Shown piece by piece: positions 9,512-18,807 of a DNA stretch of 64,000 bases. Where the stretch lies: NCBI GenBank assembly GCA_965262785.1, contig OZ253559.1, forward strand, positions 1,178,001 through 1,242,000. The letters are read 5' to 3'. Made by a program: the position numbers and the translations under genes. This stretch comes from G965218495 sp965262785. GTDB lineage: Bacteria > Bacteroidota > Rhodothermia > Rhodothermales > Bin80. The notes beneath the pieces are model-generated. The model saw nothing but the letters and a program-made list of their open reading frames with translations, made no database searches and was not told the origin of the DNA. The stretch's first letter is position 1. Every line of letters begins with the position of its first letter.

Positions 9512-11857
9512 ATGGACGCACATCACAAGCCGCTGCGCAGCGCCGCGGTACTCGGTGCCGGGACTATGGGGGCGCAGATTGCGGCCCACTTGGCTAACGC
9601 GGGACTACAGGTCCATCTCCTGGACATGCCAGCTCGCGATGGTCCGCGGAATGCCTTGGTGGATCGCAATCTAAGGGCTGCCACCCGAGCCAAGCCGAGC
9701 CCGTTCTTTACCAAGAGCACCGCAGCTCGCGTCACCACCGGCAACTTTGACGATGACTTCGGGCGCATCGCGGATGTGGACTGGGTGATTGAGGCCGTTG
9801 TAGAACGTCTTGACATCAAGCAGAGGCTCATGGCGCGCATAGAGAAGCATGTGCGCGGCGATGCTATAGTTTCGACGAACACCAGCGGCATTCTGATTCG
9901 TGACATCGCGGCCGGGAGGAGTGCCGCCTTCAAGAAGCGGGTGCTCGGTACGCACTTCTTTAATCCGCCGCGCTACCTCGAGCTTCTTGAGCTGATACCA
10001 ACCGCCGACACCGATCGAGCCGTCATCGAAAGGCTGGCGTCGTTCGGGCGGGTTCACCTGGGCAAGGGGATTGTGATTGCCAAAGACGTTCCCTACTTCA
10101 TCGGCAACAGGATTGGTGTCTATTCGATGCTGGGCGCCATGGAATACTTCACCAGCGGACGATATACCATCGAAGAAATCGACACGCTTACTGGACCATT
10201 GGTGGGGCGCCCGAGATCTGGCACCTTTCGAACAGCTGATCTGGTTGGGCTGGATGTAATGAATGACATTGGCGCAGTGCTCTACCAGTCCTTGCCCGGC
10301 GACGAAAGCCGTCAGCGCTTCAGGATGCCCGATGTCATTGAAGAGCTGGTGGCAGGTGGCGCACTAGGGGCCAAGACCGGCGCGGGCTTCTACCGCAAGG
10401 AAGGCAGCAAAATCCTTTCGCTGAATCCACACGAGAAGACATACGAAAAAGCAAGGCCGCTGAAGCTTGGCCAGATTAAGTCGATCAAAAAGTCGAGAAA
10501 GTTGGAGGCACGACTTCATGCGCTTTACGTGGATGAAGGGAAGGCGGGCACATTTTTTCGTGAAACGACTCTTGACACACTCGCCTATGCCGCTCGACGA
10601 CTTGGAGAGATTACCGACAGCCCGGCCGACATCGACAAGGCCATGCGTTGGGGCTTCGGCTGGGAGCTCGGACCATTCCAGATCTGGGATGCGCTCGGGT
10701 TTGACAGGGTGCGTAGCGACATGAAAGCTGTCGGCGTACCCCTGCCGACGTGGGTCGAGGAAATGCCGACAGGCGCGGGTTTCTACCAAGGCCGAAAAGT
10801 CTTTGTCCCGAATGCCAATGCGCCAGAGATACTGCACGTGCCGTCTGATGAAATCGGCCTGGCTGCAGTGAAGGCACGCTCTGCAACGGAATTGTGGTCT
10901 AACGACGAGGCCGGGCTTCTGGACCTTGGCGATGGTGTAGCGCTCTTTGAGTTCCGCTCAAAAGCGAATTCCTTGGGAAGGCAAGTTATATCCGGGCTTG
11001 TGGAGGCCATTGACCGAGTAGAGGATGATCCCAACCTCCGTGGCATGGTTATAGGAAACGAAGGCAAACACTTTTCCGTCGGGGCCAACCTCAGGGAGAT
11101 GGAGTCGGCGGTGGTGCTGCGCAGATTCGGTGTGATTGATTCCTATATCAACGCATTTCAGCAGGCCATGCAGCGTGTGCACTATGCGGCCAAGCCGGTG
11201 GTTGTAGCTGTCCACCAGCGCGCGCTGGGCGGCGGCTGCGAGCTTGTCATGGCGAGCGCCAACCCGGTTGCCGCTGCAGAAAGCTATATCGGTCTGGTGG
11301 AGGTGGGCGTCGGGCTTATTCCGGCTGGTGGTGGCTGCATGCGACTAGCTGCCCTGGCATCCGCCACGCATGCAGGGCATGACAGCGACCTGTTGGCGGC
11401 GCTGCAGCCGAGGTTTGCGCAGGTTGCCAAAGCAGAAGTGGCCACAGGTGCGGCGCGCGCCATAGAGATGGGGTATTTGCCGCGGTATGCAAAGGTGGTA
11501 ATGCGTAACGCGCGGCGCTTCCACGTGGCAAAGTGGGAGGTGATCAGCCTTTCCGAGCAGGGATACATGCCGCCCGCGCCAGCGCCCATCCGCGTGTTGG
11601 GCCAGCCCGGATACGCCGCGCTCAAAATCGGTATCCACCAGCTTTACAAAGGTGGTTTTGCCACAAAGTACGACCGCCACCTCGCTGAGCAGGTCGCCTA
11701 TGTTATGACGGGTGGCGACCTTAGCGGGGCACAAGAAGTATCAGAGCAATACCTGCTCGACCTGGAAAGAGTGGTGTTCCTGAAGCTGCTGAAAAATCCC
11801 AAGACCCTGCGGCGGATCATCGGAATGCTGACAACAGGCAAGCCTGTACGCAATTGA
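9512..11857 (+). CDS. fadN: 3-hydroxyacyl-CoA dehydrogenase / enoyl-CoA hydratase (FadN type)
   Basis: Bifunctional beta-oxidation enzyme of 781 aa. The dehydrogenase comes first, with a Rossmann NAD-binding motif GAGTMG at 15-20 and the GTHFFNPP active-site segment near 148. A crotonase (enoyl-CoA hydratase) fold follows at roughly 465-680, with oxyanion-hole segments GKHFSVGAN and RALGGGCEL. This domain order matches Bacillus FadN rather than E. coli FadB, where the hydratase is N-terminal. A GGGAG site lies about 9 nt before the ATG. The thiolase follows after 17 nt, giving the hydratase/dehydrogenase plus thiolase pairing of fatty-acid degradation. Confidence 0.95.
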   Translation: MDAHHKPLRSAAVLGAGTMGAQIAAHLANAGLQVHLLDMPARDGPRNALVDRNLRAATRAKPSPFFTKSTAARVTTGNFDDDFGRIADVDWVIEAVVERLDIKQRLMARIEKHVRGDAIVSTNTSGILIRDIAAGRSAAFKKRVLGTHFFNPPRYLELLELIPTADTDRAVIERLASFGRVHLGKGIVIAKDVPYFIGNRIGVYSMLGAMEYFTSGRYTIEEIDTLTGPLVGRPRSGTFRTADLVGLDVMNDIGAVLYQSLPGDESRQRFRMPDVIEELVAGGALGAKTGAGFYRKEGSKILSLNPHEKTYEKARPLKLGQIKSIKKSRKLEARLHALYVDEGKAGTFFRETTLDTLAYAARRLGEITDSPADIDKAMRWGFGWELGPFQIWDALGFDRVRSDMKAVGVPLPTWVEEMPTGAGFYQGRKVFVPNANAPEILHVPSDEIGLAAVKARSATELWSNDEAGLLDLGDGVALFEFRSKANSLGRQVISGLVEAIDRVEDDPNLRGMVIGNEGKHFSVGANLREMESAVVLRRFGVIDSYINAFQQAMQRVHYAAKPVVVAVHQRALGGGCELVMASANPVAAAESYIGLVEVGVGLIPAGGGCMRLAALASATHAGHDSDLLAALQPRFAQVAKAEVATGAARAIEMGYLPRYAKVVMRNARRFHVAKWEVISLSEQGYMPPAPAPIRVLGQPGYAALKIGIHQLYKGGFATKYDRHLAEQVAYVMTGGDLSGAQEVSEQYLLDLERVVFLKLLKNPKTLRRIIGMLTTGKPVRN

Positions 11858-11874
11858 CAACAACACACTAGGCC

Positions 11875-13062
11875 ATGGCAACCAGGGAGAGCTTTATCAT
11901 CACCAGTCTTCGGACAGCTGTTGGTAAGGCCAAAAAGGGCTCACTTCGCCGCATGCGCCCGGAGCAGATGGGTGCGACCGTCGTGCGAGAGGCAGTCAAG
12001 CGCACCGGAAAATTGGAGCGAAAAGATGTGGACGATGTGCTCATCGGCTGCGCCTTTCCAGAGGGTCCGCAAGGAATGAATATGGGGCGTATCATTGCAG
12101 GCGAGGCTGGCTTGCCAGTGACCGTGCCGGGTGCAACCGTGAACCGGTTTTGCGCCTCCGGACTGCAAACCATCGCGATGGCCTGTCAGTCGATTGCTAG
12201 CAACTGCACCGATGTCGTTGTGGCCGGTGGGGCCGAGTCCATGAGTATGGTGCCTATGTCGGGATTCTACTTTCAGCCGGATCCGGAGATTGCACAGAGT
12301 TACCCGGATGCCTACATCGGCATGGGTCTCACGGCGGAGAATGTGGCCGAAAAGTACCAGATCTCGCGCCAGGAGCAGGATCGGTTTTCGCAGCAGTCTC
12401 ACGACCGCGCGCTGCGCGCACAGGCCATGGGGCACTTTAATGATGAGATAATACCTCTAGAGGTTACAGAATCCTACTTCAATGGCTCCGGCATCGAAAC
12501 GAAAACGACAACCTATGCGCAGGACGAGGGTCCGCGAGAAGACTCGTCACTCGAGGCACTGGCTCGACTTAAGCCAGTATTCAAGCGTGACGGGACGGTA
12601 ACCGCCGGAAACTCTTCGCAGACGTCGGATGGCGCAGCGGCAACGGTGGTGATGAGCAAAGAGGTGATGTTTTTGCTGGATCTGGTGCCGATGGCGCGTA
12701 TGGTCCAGTATGCAGTTCATGGCGTTTCTCCGGAGATCATGGGGATTGGGCCGGTGGGTGCCATCCGCAAAGTGCTGCGCCGTAGTGGCCTGACTCTAGA
12801 CCAGATTGAGCTTATAGAACTTAACGAGGCATTTGCCTCCCAGGCACTGGCCGTGATCCAGCAAGCGCGGCTGGACGAGGAGCTAGTAAACGTCAACGGC
12901 GGTGCCATTGCACTGGGGCATCCGCTTGGATGCACCGGTGCCAAGCTAACCGCTACGCTGCTGCACGAGATGAAGCGGCGCCGCGTGCGCTACGGGATGT
13001 GCACGATGTGTGTAGGGGGCGGCATGGGCGCGGCTGCCATTTTTGAAAACCTGCAACTTTAA
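11875..13062 (+). CDS. fadA: Acetyl-CoA C-acyltransferase (3-ketoacyl-CoA thiolase)
   Basis: Thiolytic cleavage of 3-ketoacyl-CoA, the last beta-oxidation step. 395 aa, normal for the family. Nucleophile Cys93 lies in NRFCASGLQT, the NEAFA motif is at 317-321, His349 sits in GGAIALGHPLG, and the acid/base Cys379 in MCVGGGMGAA. All catalytic residues are present. It sits between fadN and fadE with 17- and 18-nt gaps, so the three are almost certainly one operon. Confidence 0.96.
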   Translation: MATRESFIITSLRTAVGKAKKGSLRRMRPEQMGATVVREAVKRTGKLERKDVDDVLIGCAFPEGPQGMNMGRIIAGEAGLPVTVPGATVNRFCASGLQTIAMACQSIASNCTDVVVAGGAESMSMVPMSGFYFQPDPEIAQSYPDAYIGMGLTAENVAEKYQISRQEQDRFSQQSHDRALRAQAMGHFNDEIIPLEVTESYFNGSGIETKTTTYAQDEGPREDSSLEALARLKPVFKRDGTVTAGNSSQTSDGAAATVVMSKEVMFLLDLVPMARMVQYAVHGVSPEIMGIGPVGAIRKVLRRSGLTLDQIELIELNEAFASQALAVIQQARLDEELVNVNGGAIALGHPLGCTGAKLTATLLHEMKRRRVRYGMCTMCVGGGMGAAAIFENLQL

Positions 13063-13080
13063 CCGAATCGGAGTTGCGCT

Positions 13081-15576
13081 ATGGAAGCATGGCCGTTCTT
13101 TGGAGTGCTTGAGGGACTGCCTTGGTGGGCTGTCACGCTGGGGTCCATTCTGGTATTTGGATCGCTTGGCTATTCAGGTGGACCGCTTTGGGCATGGAGT
13201 TTGGCAATCATCACCTTGCTGTATGGCGCGGGTGTGCCCCTATGGCTGCTCATCGGAGTGGTAGTGGTTCTGACACTGTTAGTCGTTAAACCTGTACGCC
13301 GCGTGCTCCTTTCGTCGAATGCGATGCGCCTGCTGGGTGCCATGGGCATCCTGCCGCGCATCTCGCCAACGGAGCGAACTGCGATTGAGGCCGGCAACGT
13401 TTGGGTAGAGGGCGAGCTTTTTTCCGGGCGGCCGGACTTCAAGCGCATCCTTGCGCAGCCGTACCCGAAACTCAACAAGGAGGAACGGGCATTTGTGGAT
13501 GGCCCCGTAGAGGAATTGTGCGCGACGGTGACGGACTGGGAGGTTCATGTCCAGCGCGAATTTCCTCGAAAAGCTTGGGATATCATCCAGCGTGAGAAGT
13601 TCTTTGGTTTGATCGTGCCCAAAGAGTACGGGGGTCACAGGTTTTCGGCGACGGCCAACAGTGCCGTAGTATCCAAGCTTAGCTCCCACAGCTATCCTCT
13701 GGGTATCACGGTGATGGTTCCCAACTCATTGGGACCTGCTGAACTCCTTATCCACTACGGAACCAAGTCGCAGCAAGACTACTTCCTGCCCAAGCTCGCT
13801 GATGCCTCCCTGATACCGGCGTTTGCGCTTACAGAGCCTACGGCTGGCTCGGATGCAGGTGCGATCCGTGCCAAGGGTGTGGTGTTTCGGGACGACGACG
13901 GCGACATCAAGATTCGGCTTAACTGGAACAAACGCTACATAACGCTGGCCGCGATTTCGGACCTGCTGGGGTTGGGGTTTAAACTGCATGATCCAGACAA
14001 TATTCTGGGAAAAGGGGAGGACTTGGGCATCACTTGTGCGCTGGTCCACACCGATACGCCCGGCGTGGAGATAGGCCACCGGCACGATCCGCTGGGCGTG
14101 GCCTTTGTCAACGCACCGACGCAAGGACACGACGTGGTGCTGCCCATAGATGCGATCATTGGTGGCGTCAGCGGTGCGGGCCGTGGCTGGCAGATGCTAA
14201 TGGAGTGCCTTGCGGCGGGTCGTGGAATCTCGCTTCCGGCTTCGTCGGTGGGAACGGCGAAACGCATATTCTTGGCTGCTTCTGCGCATGCGACGATTCG
14301 AAAGCAGTTTGGGTTGCCGCTCGGCAGGTTCGAGGGCATCGAAGAGGCGCTCGCCCGCATAGGCGGCCTCACATACCTCATGGATGCGGCGCGCATCTAT
14401 ACCGTCGGTGCCCTGGACCAAGGTGCGGCGCCGGCGGTAGTGACGGCGATTGTCAAGTACAACCTCACGGAGCTAGGTCGCAAAGTCGTCATCGATGGTA
14501 TGGACATCATGGCTGGCAACGGCATTTCGCTTGGGCCTCGCAACACCATTGCCAATGCCTACGTGAGCATGCCTATCGCGATCACGGTGGAGGGGGCAAA
14601 CATCCTCACGCGCACGCTAATGATCTTTGGGCAAGGTGCCATACGGTGCCACCCATGGGCGTATAAGGAGATCAAAGCGTTGGACGAGCGTGATGTGCGG
14701 GGCTTCGATCACGCCTTTTGGAGCCATATCGGCCATGTTGTGCGCAACGGATGTCGATCGGTGTTGCTGAGTCTTTCTCGTGGGCACTTGGCGAGCGCTG
14801 CGGGTGTACGTGGACCGGCTGCGCGCTATGTACGCCGCTTGAAGTGGGTTTCGGCGTCGTTCGCTTTTCTGGCTGACGTTGCTATGGGCAGCCTAGGAGG
14901 AGAGCTCAAGCGAAGGGAGATGGTCACAGGCCGTTTTGCAGATATCTTTTCCTGGATGTACTTGGCGGTGGCTACCATACGGCGATTTGAGGAGGATGGC
15001 CGCCGCAAGGAAGATCGGCCATACTTCTACTGGTCCATGGAGTATGCGCTTGCGCGCATCCACGCGGCATCCAGTGGTCTGTATGCTAACATGAAGGTCC
15101 CTGGCCTGACATGGTTGCTGCGAGGCCCGATCTTGGCGTATTCGCGCTTTAACAGTGTAGGCCAAGGGCCGAGCGACAAGCTCAACCACATGGTTGCAAT
15201 GCTTATGCAGACGCCCGGTGCACAGCGGTCTCGCCTGACCGCCGGTTGCTACCTGCCTCCGGCTGACCAGCCGGGGTTGGGAAAGCTGCAGGCTGCTTTT
15301 GTGCTTGCTTACGAGGCGGACAAGATCATGCGGCGGGTATCCACGGCAGTTCGGGCACGGGCGCTTGCCAAGCAGCCTAGAGACACCCTTGCTGAGCGCG
15401 CGGCGGATGCCGGGATCATCACAGCCGAGGAGTTCAGTATGATCAAGCGGGCAGACGCTGCGCGTTGGGACGCCATCCAAGTTGACTCGTTTGATCCGGG
15501 GACATACCGGCGGCATCACCAGGCAGATGCTGAGAGCGAGGTGGCTGGCGAGGAAGAATTTGCGATGGCCGTTTAG
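13081..15576 (+). CDS. fadE: Acyl-CoA dehydrogenase, long FadE type
   Basis: First oxidation step of fatty-acid beta-oxidation (FAD-dependent). 831 aa, close to the ~814 aa of E. coli FadE and much longer than ordinary acyl-CoA dehydrogenases. Residues 1-75 contain two or three hydrophobic segments, suggesting membrane anchoring as in the FadE group. The dehydrogenase core follows, with the flavin/substrate motif ALTEPTAGSDAG near 249-260. The long C-terminal extension corresponds to the DUF1974 region of FadE. A GGAG site is 7 nt before the ATG. With fadN and fadA it gives a complete beta-oxidation spiral except for acyl-CoA ligase and electron-transfer proteins. Confidence 0.94.
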   Translation: MEAWPFFGVLEGLPWWAVTLGSILVFGSLGYSGGPLWAWSLAIITLLYGAGVPLWLLIGVVVVLTLLVVKPVRRVLLSSNAMRLLGAMGILPRISPTERTAIEAGNVWVEGELFSGRPDFKRILAQPYPKLNKEERAFVDGPVEELCATVTDWEVHVQREFPRKAWDIIQREKFFGLIVPKEYGGHRFSATANSAVVSKLSSHSYPLGITVMVPNSLGPAELLIHYGTKSQQDYFLPKLADASLIPAFALTEPTAGSDAGAIRAKGVVFRDDDGDIKIRLNWNKRYITLAAISDLLGLGFKLHDPDNILGKGEDLGITCALVHTDTPGVEIGHRHDPLGVAFVNAPTQGHDVVLPIDAIIGGVSGAGRGWQMLMECLAAGRGISLPASSVGTAKRIFLAASAHATIRKQFGLPLGRFEGIEEALARIGGLTYLMDAARIYTVGALDQGAAPAVVTAIVKYNLTELGRKVVIDGMDIMAGNGISLGPRNTIANAYVSMPIAITVEGANILTRTLMIFGQGAIRCHPWAYKEIKALDERDVRGFDHAFWSHIGHVVRNGCRSVLLSLSRGHLASAAGVRGPAARYVRRLKWVSASFAFLADVAMGSLGGELKRREMVTGRFADIFSWMYLAVATIRRFEEDGRRKEDRPYFYWSMEYALARIHAASSGLYANMKVPGLTWLLRGPILAYSRFNSVGQGPSDKLNHMVAMLMQTPGAQRSRLTAGCYLPPADQPGLGKLQAAFVLAYEADKIMRRVSTAVRARALAKQPRDTLAERAADAGIITAEEFSMIKRADAARWDAIQVDSFDPGTYRRHHQADAESEVAGEEEFAMAV

Positions 15577-15646
15577 ATTCGCGCATCAGTTGGTATTCTG
15601 ATTGCCGGGCCATCGAGGGTCCTTATTCATTACATGGAGATTCAAT

Positions 15647-16102
15647 ATGGCTTTTCTGCACGCAGTACTGTTGCTGCTGCACGTCGTCACGGCGGCCGCA
15701 TGGTTTGGGTTGGGGCTACGCCTTGGTGGGCAAGCGCGTAGGGTTGGTAGCCTTGAAAACGGGGCGGCAGCAGCCCTCGCCGAGGAAGGCGCAAGCGTCG
15801 TGCGCCTGATGGGGGTATTCTTGCTGCTGACGTTTGTCTTTTCGATGGGCGTTTTAGGTCTCGGCGGCGGGTACCCCGGGCAGTGGCAATACCACATCGC
15901 ATCCGTACTCATTGTGGTGCTTGTCATCGTCCAGTACGCCATGATTCGGCCCGCATGGATAGGTCTGGCCGGAGCGGCAGCATCACATAGTGACACGGAT
16001 CGGTACCGGAAGCGCATAGCGGGGTCGATTGGGATTGGGCACTTAGTTTGGTTGGCGTTGGTTGTTCTCATGTTTTGGAACCGATTCGCGGCTACAGTGT
16101 AA
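15647..16102 (+). CDS. Small four-helix membrane protein
   Basis: The ATG at 15647 is preferred over an upstream in-frame ATG at 15602 because a GGAG site lies 7 nt before it and the protein then starts directly with a membrane helix. 151 aa with four predicted helices near 4-24, 50-72, 80-100 and 125-146. Histidines in helix 1 (LLHVV) and in helices 3 and 4 (YHIAS, IGHLVW) could bind haem or metal as in CopD/DUF2269-like proteins; that is speculation. It follows fadE by 70 nt and may be co-transcribed. Confidence 0.7.
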   Translation: MAFLHAVLLLLHVVTAAAWFGLGLRLGGQARRVGSLENGAAAALAEEGASVVRLMGVFLLLTFVFSMGVLGLGGGYPGQWQYHIASVLIVVLVIVQYAMIRPAWIGLAGAAASHSDTDRYRKRIAGSIGIGHLVWLALVVLMFWNRFAATV

Positions 16103-16143
16103 ACGGCGGGACGCGACCAATTCACTCCACGCAGCCGTTAGTC

Positions 16144-16338
16144 ATGGCCACACCGCGAATGAATGAGAGCTGGCGTCAAGTACGGAGCCAGATTGAAGAG
16201 ATTTGGAGCGATGCGGATTTCACTGACCGGGAGATGAAGAAGGCGCGTGGCAATATGCGCGCGATGGTCAGGCTAATCCACGAGAAGACCGACGAGCCCA
16301 AGCAGGAGATCTTCGACAAGATCAGCGCGATAATTTAG
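16144..16338 (+). CDS. CsbD-like small stress protein
   Basis: 64 aa, charged and helical: MNESWRQVRSQIEEIWSD start, then a basic helix and a C-terminal amphipathic helix. The pattern 'N..W.Q.+.Q+.E.W...D....++.+G....+V..I+.+' matches the general stress protein CsbD family. Its biochemical role is unknown in any organism. It lies 41 nt after the membrane protein on the same strand. Confidence 0.6.
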   Translation: MATPRMNESWRQVRSQIEEIWSDADFTDREMKKARGNMRAMVRLIHEKTDEPKQEIFDKISAII

Positions 16339-17794
16339 GCGCTTGGATCTTAGCGCACGAGTCGCACGATTGCCGGCTCTTGGGGCGCATGCTTGAACAA
16401 TGACCGTGGGCGTGCTCCGTTAGAAGCAAGTTCTGTGGCCGCATAGCCGGAATGCGGGAGCTCTATGCTGGGTGCTTCAGCAGTCGGAAAGAGCGAAGTT
16501 GTGTGGCAATTAGCGGCCGCTGCCATGGTCGCAAGTATGCGTAGCGCAGCCCTCTCCATTTCCCTTCGCAAAGCGGGGCATTCAACTATTCCACTGCCGT
16601 GACGAATGGCATCGTGGCTTTTTCATCGGCGAACAACCTGGAAGCACGACGCTGCCATAGGAATGCCGGCCGGGTCGCGTACTAGAATAAAAGCAGCGGG
16701 GCGTACTCTCGCTTTCGTGCGGCTAAAGCCTGAGAGAGAAGGTAGGAGCATCTCGGGAGGAAGCGGAACCGACTAGACGGGTACTTCATTGGGCGCGGCG
16801 TAGCGGAGTCCCGAGTGCATAGCAACTGATTGCGAGTGAATGGCTTGGCGCAGTGAGCCGTGCGTGTCGACGCGCGTGCGCTCATGCAGGAATCCAGATG
16901 CACGAACGAATAAGCAAGCGATTGGTATTTGTACGCCGGCGCGACCTTCTGCGGTGGGAAAAACGGATAGTCGGCGGAGCGTCGAATCGCAGTACTATTG
17001 AGCTCGATGGTAGAAGAGCAATTCGAATTGCTACTGCATGTAAGAAAAGCACTACCGACCGCACAGCGGCAATACGGGTATGCCAACGGGATTGATGATT
17101 CACCTATTGCAGTCAGCCTTGCGCTTTACGCCGCGTGGTGCAGCTTTGGCCACGCAGCAGAAAAAACCTGCAGACCTTCTAGCGCTGCAGCGCGCGACCT
17201 GCCGACCCGTAAGCACGGATCGGCGTCTGGCAGGCCTATGCCTGCTGGGCCACTAGGAATGAGGCTGGGCGCAGTCCAGCGCTCAAGGCGGGCCTTACCC
17301 GGGCATTGGAGTGGGGCATGAATTCAGCTTAGCTCTGGCCCGTGGGAACATACCGGTGCCTGACAGGCAAACAGAAGCTGGGTCGCAGCTTGGATTAGGT
17401 CTCAGAAAGGAGGTTAAGGCGTTGCAGGACCCTTCAGCCATTCCGCTCCTGGCGCGCGTGGGAGGCGGTTTATCTCTAGAGGGAGCGCTGCTGAGCTTCG
17501 AATGTCAGCCCCTGGTACCCTGCTGGACATCTCGGAATACCCATCGAGCATCGGCATGACCCTTGAGGCTCTGTGCACGTTGGAAGATTAGCGAGGCCTG
17601 GACTCCCTCTGCTGACGAGCGCACGGTGATGCAAGCTATCGTCGCCCGCTACAGTGCATTACGCCGGACGAATTGGCGGCTCAGGATATTGTTGGACGTT
17701 CAGATCCATCCAATCGCTTCAGTTGCGCCTTGCAGTTAGCCTGCGCGCCGCAGGATCGGGGATCGCACAAATTCAAGTTGGGAATTGGAGAGTT
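16339..17794. other. Long spacer without recognisable genes
   Basis: About 1.45 kb. Open frames are short and overlap on both strands without codon-usage or domain support. A 73-codon minus-strand frame at 16350-16571 is the most protein-like but is unrecognised. No tRNA or structured RNA was identified by eye. Confidence 0.45.
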
Positions 17795-17838
17795 GCTGTG
17801 GAGGTGGACCCTAGTCTCCACCATTCCTTTCCAATCAT

Positions 17839-18807
17839 ATGAACCCCTCACAGCCTGTTTTGGGGAGGGCTGAGGCGCCTTTAGACGCCCAGATCAATCC
17901 CTCCGGTGACTCGCGGCGGCTTCTGATGAAGCTCTGCACGCACATACTTCAACAATTGACCACCGACTGGCCCATTCCGGCAGCGCAGCAGCAGCCGGCG
18001 CCACCGCCCGTAGTGATCAAGGCTTCTGCTGCGGCCCAGGACACAAAGCCGGACTCGGCGCAGTTGAATGAAGCGTGGCAGCTGTTGCATTCGCGCAGTC
18101 TGCAAGACGACCCGATCGTTGCGATCTGGCTGCGCGGGCTGTGCCCACGCGGCGTTAGCATCGTTCTTGGAGCGGGTCTGACCATCACGGGCTATCGCCG
18201 CATACTTAGCCTGGTAGCGTGCTACCCTGAGAACGTCTCTGCTCTTACGTCCTTTGTGCAGTCGCTGTCCGATCGTGGTCTTTCGGCCGCCGACGGGCTG
18301 CTCTGTGTGCTGCCCAGCAGTACGGGACTTCAATCGGCGGTGCGCCAGGTGTTCGGCGCCAAGGTCGCTATACAGCGCTGTCTCAATTCGCTGTTGGATC
18401 AAATCACCTGTGGTCTTCCGGAAGACCTTGTTCCTGTGTATCGCAATCGCCTCCGCCAGGCATGGAATGGGTTCGATGCCCGGGAAGCTGAACGCGCACT
18501 CACCCGTATTCACCAGGACTTGACGCGTGTCAATCGGTCCGCAGCGAAGGTTTTATGGGAGGGCCTGGAGCAATCTCTGACGATTCAACGCACGGGCATG
18601 CTGCTCAAGCTCGACCGGGGGCTACGCGTGATGCGCTTCATGGATGCCATCAGTCGCAGGTTGCAGACCCCGGCCAGCGCCGTTTTCCAGCAACGCGAAC
18701 AGATGGCACTGGCACTGTTGGAACACGAGGCTCAGCTGCGCCGTGTGGCCCATGCGGCCTTTCTGCCACAACTTCGTGAGAGTCTCATCAACCTTAACGC
18801 CGTCTGA
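17839..18807 (+). CDS. Catalytically dead transposase paralogue (accessory ORF of the IS256-like element)
   Basis: 322 aa with no family name that I know. It aligns without large gaps to the downstream transposase from about residue 93 on. For example, DGLLCVLPSSTGL plus VFGAKVAIQRC pair with DKLLVQVDGSRGL plus VFGDAVVFQRC in the transposase. At the three DDE positions it has Arg99 (for Asp178), Pro159 (for Asp238) and Ala270 (for Glu350), so it cannot catalyse strand transfer. The N-terminal ~80 residues are different and Pro/Gln-rich. Its TGA overlaps the transposase ATG (TGATG), implying translational coupling. It may be a dimer partner, DNA-binding helper or inhibitor of transposition; this is inferred. 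Confidence 0.75.
   Translation: MNPSQPVLGRAEAPLDAQINPSGDSRRLLMKLCTHILQQLTTDWPIPAAQQQPAPPPVVIKASAAAQDTKPDSAQLNEAWQLLHSRSLQDDPIVAIWLRGLCPRGVSIVLGAGLTITGYRRILSLVACYPENVSALTSFVQSLSDRGLSAADGLLCVLPSSTGLQSAVRQVFGAKVAIQRCLNSLLDQITCGLPEDLVPVYRNRLRQAWNGFDAREAERALTRIHQDLTRVNRSAAKVLWEGLEQSLTIQRTGMLLKLDRGLRVMRFMDAISRRLQTPASAVFQQREQMALALLEHEAQLRRVAHAAFLPQLRESLINLNAV

Noticed and set aside
16350..16571. 73-codon minus-strand frame as a possible small gene.
   Set aside because: Some protein-like character but no recognisable family, signal or context; not strong enough to call.
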